Assembly (NCBI GenBank): GCA_028753945.1 | Contig: JAPNXP010000003.1 | Span: forward strand, 4,836,001 to 4,900,000 | Reading direction: 5' to 3' | DNA from: Hexactinellida sp. DTS-2022 | Lineage: Eukaryota > Porifera > Hexactinellida | Length of the DNA: 64,000 bases | Shown here: positions 59,284 through 64,000 of the stretch, in pieces | Layout: each line of letters opens with the position of its first letter | Position numbering within the stretch: the stretch's first letter is position 1 | Made by a program: the position numbers and the translations under genes | The notes under the pieces: generated by a model | Databases searched by the model: none | Told to the model about the DNA's origin: nothing | Seen by the model: only the letters and a program-made list of their open reading frames with translations

Positions 59284-59793
59284 CAGAGCATTAAAGGAGC
59301 GCGCTCCAAAGAGCGCCGCTCCTGGTGCGCGCTCCATTTTTCAGGAGCGCAGGCTGGAGCGCTCTCTTTGTAAAATCGAGGAGCGGGAGGTGGAGCGCCG
59401 CTCCAATTATTGAGGAGCGCGCTCCTTTTTTCTTAGATTGTTGCAAAACATCTAGTACATTTATTCACAGATAATTTCCTAATTATGTCCATAATTCATC
59501 AAGATTTGAAGCAAAATGTGAATTGGAGAGTTACGAGATATAAAATTTCTGAAAATCACCAAATTTTATATTTTTGCCCTAAAAAGTACGTAATTCTGAC
59601 GATTTACATATTTTTTCATTTTGAAAGGTGTGAAAAAGGAGCGCAAAATGAGCGCGCTCCAATTTTTCAGGAGCGGGAGCGGGTGTGCGCTCCTTTTTTT
59701 CGGAGGAGCGAAAACAGGAGCGCCGCTCCTTTTTATGATTAGGAGCGCGGAGCGGGAGCGCGCTCCAAAAAACTAGGAGCGCTTAATGCTCTG
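59284..59793. mobile_element. hAT-type element of GGAGCGC words, TSD CTCCCACC
   Basis: Ends CAGAGCATTAAAGGAGCGC and GGAGCGCTTAATGCTCTG are inverted. CTCCCACC stands at 59276-59283 and 59794-59801. Both arms (about 130-150 bp) are dense in AGGAGCGCGCTCC palindromes; the roughly 220-bp middle is AT-rich and noncoding. Confidence 0.92.
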
Positions 59794-59939
59794 CTCCCAC
59801 CCCCTATAGAGTATTTCTGACTATTACACCGGATATACTAGCAAGCGAACAGAAACTAGCAAATAGCTATTTTTATAATACTAATACAGTGCAGCCAACC
59901 TAAATATATATATCTATATTAATAATAAATCTCGATTGT

Positions 59940-60052
<113 letters not shown>

Positions 60053-60070
60053 TTTGTCCGGATTGTATTA

Positions 60071-60254
60071 CAGGTAAACCTCCCAAAGCGGCACCCATCG
60101 GGAGAATGATTTTGTGCCGCTTCTCGGAGGTTGCCGCTTTGGGAGGTTCCTCGTAAGGTAAAACTCCCAAAGCGGCACCCATCGGGAGAATGATTTTGTG
60201 CCGCTTCTCGGAGGTTGCCGCTACTCGGAGGTACCGCTTTGGGAGGTTTACCTG
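60071..60254. mobile_element. 184-bp TA-flanked MITE, copy 2
   Basis: Same ends, length and internal direct repeat as 55784-55967, flanked by TA. It sits 20 bp after the TG microsatellite. Confidence 0.9.
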
Positions 60255-60309
60255 TAAAGTGATGGGGGAATAGAAACCGCATTTATATATGAGATAGAAA
60301 CTAACTTCC

Positions 60310-61030
60310 AAATGTTATAGTAGGTAAACAAGTATGCTGAACACGAATTTCGCGTTTATAAATTTCTCATACAGTATTAATATTTGTTGTTGTTGTTTAC
60401 ACAAAATAGGTAAACAAATTAATGAAAATTCAAAATCAGCCTAGAAGTTAGCTTTCAGGATATTATAGGTTAATAAGTATGCTGAACATGAATTTCGCGT
60501 TTAAAAATTTATAATATGAATATTTGTTGTTGTTGTTTACACAAAAAGTGAAACAAATTAATGAAAATTCAAAATCAAACCAGAAGTTAGCTTTCAACGT
60601 GTATTATAGGTTAACAAGTATGCTGAACACGAATTTCGCATTTACAAATTTATAATATGAATATTTGTTGTTGTTGTTGACACAAATAGGTAAACAAATT
60701 AATGAAATTCAAAATCAACCTAGAAGTTAGCTTTCAACGGGTATTATAGGTAAGCAAGTATGCTGTACTCGAATTTCGCATTTCTAAATTTATAATATGA
60801 ATATTTGTTGTTGTTATTGACACAAAATAGGTAAACAAATTATTGAAATTCAAAATCAACCTAGAAGTTTGCTCTCAACGGGAATTATAGGTAAACAAGT
60901 ATGCTGAACACTAATTTCGCGTTTATAAATTTATAATATGAATATTTGTTGTTGTTGTTGAAACAAAATAGGTAACAAATTATTGAAATTCAAAATCAAC
61001 CTAGAAGTTAGCTTTTAACGGGTATTATAA
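60310..61030. repeat. About 141-bp tandem satellite, five copies
   Basis: The word AGTATGCTGAACACGAATTT recurs at about 60331, 60475, 60617, 60757 and 60898 (last ones slightly changed). TATTTGTTGTTGTTG and CCTAGAAGTTAGCTTTCAAC lie at fixed places in each unit. AT-rich, noncoding. Confidence 0.9.
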
Positions 61031-61084
61031 GTACGTCACAGCCTACGTAACTATAGCCTATTCACGGTAGGAATTTTACCTCAC

Positions 61085-64000
61085 CATGGATTACTTCAAG
61101 TCTATTTTATAAATAAACCATAATGTTTGAAATTAATTTGACTACGATAAAATGCAATGTATAATATAGGATAAGCATCATTGTTGTAGTGTATTCCCTA
61201 GAATCCCTACAATATTTCATACATTTTCTTCCTAATTCCCAATTTATTCATCCACACGTACATTTTCCTTAGCAATATGCCAAATAGGTGTAGTGTAGCC
61301 AACTGCTGCTCCAATTACGACGGCACTGATTACGTTCCAGTGTTTGAAATGTTGAATCATTGGTCCAAAGAAATACAAGATGAATGGCGAAGGTTTCTCC
61401 ATAGAGATGATGCATTGAAATTGGCGAGAGTCTTCATCTGTGCGAGACATTTCTGTGACGAGGATATACTACTTCACTTCGATATTCCCCAGGGTGACGG
61501 TACAGTGAAGAAAGTTTCCAGAAAACCTGGTCTTCGGAAAAATGCCAAGCCCTTCAATCTTCCTAATTGCCCTTCATATCTACAAGGATCTTCTGAACAC
61601 CCAGAACGTTTGAACCGAGGTGAAATTGATATCCGGCATTTTCATCAAGCTCTTGAGTTGAGTCGTGCGGATTATAAAAAGGAAAATGACAGCTTTTCAG
61701 TTTCTGATATTGATGAAATCGAGCTGAAGTATTCGACACTAAATCTATCAGAAAAATGGATCTATATTCGCTCAAGCCAAACTACCTTGCATATATTCAA
61801 GAAGATTCAATCTGGCCCGTTATTGATTATGTCTCACCAGATCTGTATTAACGATACATTGCATGTGAGATGTTTTCTAGATGAAGTTGATATTCCAACC
61901 AAAATCACTTCTATAACTGATATTCGTCAAATTTATCAGTTAACTCAAGAGCTTGATACATATCAACGAGATGATATTGAGATTGGTATCAATAAGGCTA
62001 TTTGTTCGGTTAGATCTACCATAGAGAAGTTGACAGCCTGCGAAGAAGGAAAAAAATTCCAGGGCATCTTCAATCAGCTACAGTTTATCCTGTGCCAACT
62101 TGAAAATTTGAAGGTTTCAAAGAATAACCGTCGATATAATGTCTTAACCTTGGTTCTATCTCTCAAAGCCCAACTAATCTCTTCAGGTTGCTATCGTTAT
62201 TTGCAATCATTAGAATGTCTCTCTCTGCCTCATCCATCCACTCTCCGGAGGCTGTATTCGAACATTGGCTTGGACACAAATTTTATTGATTACCTGAAGG
62301 TTGCATCCCAAGACTTCAACAAATTCAAGAAACATGTCCTCCTACAGTTGGACGAAATTCACGTAAGGTCAGACTACACTTATAAAGGAGGTAAAATCTT
62401 TGGTTCCTCTTTTGTCAAAACTGATTCAACAAATCCAGAAAACAACAATTCTTCTGAATTTGATCCAGCTAAGACTGTTTTAGCTTTTCAAGTTACAAGC
62501 CTTTTCACAAAGTGGTCAGAAATTGTGAGACTTCTTCCATGTTGCAATGCTAAATCTTCTGACTTGCTTCCAATAGTAAGGCAAGTTATTATTGACATCG
62601 AGAAGTGTGACCTTAAAGTAATAGTTATTTGTACAGACGATTATCAACTAAACGTGAGCTTATTCAAGTCTCTAGCTGGTAGTACAAGTTTACAACTAAC
62701 TTGTCCAAACCCATCAGACCCTACTAGATCTATTTTCTTGATGTTTGATCCAGTTCATATCGTGAAGTGTATCCGAAATAATTGGATAAATCAAAAGGAT
62801 ACCAATACAACATTTACCTTTCCATCAATTGATCATTACTTTAGTGAAACTTTTCCTTATCACCTTTCAAACGCTTCATTCAAGGATCTCAGAAATATTT
62901 ACAAGTCCGAACAATATTCAAACGCTAAGATCGCTCATAAATTAACATCCAAAGTTGTTTGGCCATCAGTTCTTGAAAGACAAAGTGTACCTTTGGCTCT
63001 TGCGGTTTGGGATCAGTCAACATACAATGCAGTACTGTTGTATAATGAAAAGAATTGTATTTCCAACCAAACCTATCAATTCATTTCTCTCATAACCAGA
63101 TTTTGGAAGATGTGTAACATACATAGTCCAGGCAAAGATATTCGCTTACGTGATCCTGATTTAAAGGTTTTCAAGCTTCAAGATGACCGTTTTGTGTTTT
63201 TTTCCAAGTTTGTTTCTTGGCTTCAGGATTGGAAGACCTTTAGTTGTAGCGGTAGAGCAGGAAAACTTAGCCCACAAACTTTTACCAGCTTAATTCACAC
63301 CTGTCAAGTTATACCAAAAATTGTCAACTATTTAACCAGTGATGACTGTGGATTTTCTTACGTTCTAACAGGATTTCTACAAAACGATTCTCTAGAAAAA
63401 CACTTTGGTGTTTACAGATTAATGTCCGGTTGTAATTACAACATTTCTGTGTGCCAAATTCTTGAGAGTGAACGTAGAATTAAACTTTCTAACATCTTAA
63501 AATTATACCGAGCTCAAGACAGCAAATTTGAGACTTCGCTAAAGGAATTTGTTGGAACTTTCTCGTGTGACATGGAACCTGATAACGCTGCAACTCTACC
63601 AACAGACCTGAGCGCTTACTCTTCACTTCTTCACCAAAACTTTGATTTTTCACCAATGACAGAAATTCGCCAATCCTTGGCTTTCATTGCTGGATATGCT
63701 ATACATGGTATTTGCAAGTCAAAGTTATATTCAAAGAAATTTCTTTCAAATGCCACCACTTCATTATGTTCCCAATGCTTGTCTTTACTCACTCATAATG
63801 AAAGCTTTGCCCTGGAGTGTGAAGAATCTGACTTGATCTTAATTCACTTAGCAGACCGAGGAGGACTTAAATATCCTTCTGATGAAGTTTTAAATGCAGT
63901 CACAGCACTATGGAAGATCCTTTATAGAATTGAACAGAACAGTTGCTTAATGAGACAATTTGTTGCTAGTACCAGCAAAACTATACTTATTCAACTCTCA
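61085..64000 (+). mobile_element. P-element-like DNA transposon, left part (runs off the window)
   Basis: Proposed left tip CATGGATTACTTCAAG at 61085, by likeness to the tips of foldback elements A and B. The flanking 7-mer is ACCTCAC (61078-61084). 192 bp later the THAP transposase frame begins. The right end lies beyond the window, so the left border is inference. Confidence 0.6.
61277..64000 (+). CDS. THAP-domain P-element-type transposase (THAP9-like), 3' end outside window
   Basis: The frame starting at the ATG at 61277 stays open for all 908 codons to the last base; a stop-bounded ORF search would miss it. Residues 1-85 are a THAP zinc finger with C-x4-C near the start (RCSVANC) and C-x2-H later (ICARHF), the DNA-binding part of P-element transposases. 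The middle is helical. An RNase-H-like catalytic core can be traced: Asp359 in LQLDEIHVRSDY, Asp491 in FDPVHIVKCIRNNW, and Glu707 in DSLEKHFGVYRLMSG, the usual D-D-E landmarks, with an insertion domain between the last two. A CSQCLSLL stretch follows near the end. No internal stop or frameshift, so it may be active or recently active. It could instead be a host-adopted THAP9-like gene; the adjacent TIR-like motif favours a transposon. Confidence 0.88.
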   Translation, partial: MPNRCSVANCCSNYDGTDYVPVFEMLNHWSKEIQDEWRRFLHRDDALKLARVFICARHFCDEDILLHFDIPQGDGTVKKVSRKPGLRKNAKPFNLPNCPSYLQGSSEHPERLNRGEIDIRHFHQALELSRADYKKENDSFSVSDIDEIELKYSTLNLSEKWIYIRSSQTTLHIFKKIQSGPLLIMSHQICINDTLHVRCFLDEVDIPTKITSITDIRQIYQLTQELDTYQRDDIEIGINKAICSVRSTIEKLTACEEGKKFQGIFNQLQFILCQLENLKVSKNNRRYNVLTLVLSLKAQLISSGCYRYLQSLECLSLPHPSTLRRLYSNIGLDTNFIDYLKVASQDFNKFKKHVLLQLDEIHVRSDYTYKGGKIFGSSFVKTDSTNPENNNSSEFDPAKTVLAFQVTSLFTKWSEIVRLLPCCNAKSSDLLPIVRQVIIDIEKCDLKVIVICTDDYQLNVSLFKSLAGSTSLQLTCPNPSDPTRSIFLMFDPVHIVKCIRNNWINQKDTNTTFTFPSIDHYFSETFPYHLSNASFKDLRNIYKSEQYSNAKIAHKLTSKVVWPSVLERQSVPLALAVWDQSTYNAVLLYNEKNCISNQTYQFISLITRFWKMCNIHSPGKDIRLRDPDLKVFKLQDDRFVFFSKFVSWLQDWKTFSCSGRAGKLSPQTFTSLIHTCQVIPKIVNYLTSDDCGFSYVLTGFLQNDSLEKHFGVYRLMSGCNYNISVCQILESERRIKLSNILKLYRAQDSKFETSLKEFVGTFSCDMEPDNAATLPTDLSAYSSLLHQNFDFSPMTEIRQSLAFIAGYAIHGICKSKLYSKKFLSNATTSLCSQCLSLLTHNESFALECEESDLILIHLADRGGLKYPSDEVLNAVTALWKILYRIEQNSCLMRQFVASTSKTILIQLS

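Noticed and set aside
60310-61030. CRISPR-like regular repeats
   Set aside because: Tandem 141-bp units without distinct spacers in animal DNA; a satellite.

Overview
The window is AT-rich nuclear DNA from an animal: spliced genes with GT-AG introns, an animal-type CDC37, a Rab GTPase, a GLB1-like beta-galactosidase, many short inverted-repeat transposons and a THAP/P-element transposase. The domain combinations (ankyrin plus ADP-ribosyltransferase, AIG1 GTPase plus Hint, ubiquitin-like plus PARP-like) and the compact intronless accessory genes suggest an early-branching marine invertebrate such as a sponge. That placement is inference.

Layout. 1-307 is the 3' end of a plus-strand gene with a GPI-signal-like tail. 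729-22992 is a 13-exon minus-strand CDC37 gene whose whole coding sequence I could assemble (390 codons plus stop). Its 15.3-kb intron 9 (3372-18667) holds three intact plus-strand intronless ankyrin/ADP-ribosyltransferase (ANK-ART) genes and the broken remnant of a fourth. A two-exon Rab gene (24001-25073) and an intronless beta-galactosidase (26178-28127) follow on the minus strand. 28.2-31.3 kb is repeats, including two nested hAT-type elements with perfect 8-bp target duplications. 31535-32769 is an NHL-repeat pseudogene. 36.7-43.6 kb is repeat-rich, with G-tract palindrome blocks and two foldback elements (211- and 498-bp arms). 43.65-48.25 kb is a tandem array whose units carry a long hairpin. 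It ends in a palindrome array just upstream of an AIG1-coiled coil-Hint gene (48589-51240). A ubiquitin-like/PARP-like gene lies at 56513-58399. From 61.1 kb to the window end is an apparently intact P-element-like transposon whose transposase frame is open for 908 codons and runs off the end.

How the parts relate. Housekeeping genes (CDC37, Rab, GLB1) are interleaved with fast-evolving accessory genes. Two unrelated ADP-ribosyltransferase architectures and one GTPase with a putative self-processing domain sit in one 55-kb stretch. They resemble an innate-immune or stress arsenal, but no function is shown by sequence alone. The two foldback elements share a terminal motif (CAYGGMYTACTW) and 7-bp target duplications. 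The same motif occurs 192 bp upstream of the THAP transposase start, so I propose the transposase-bearing element as their autonomous relative.
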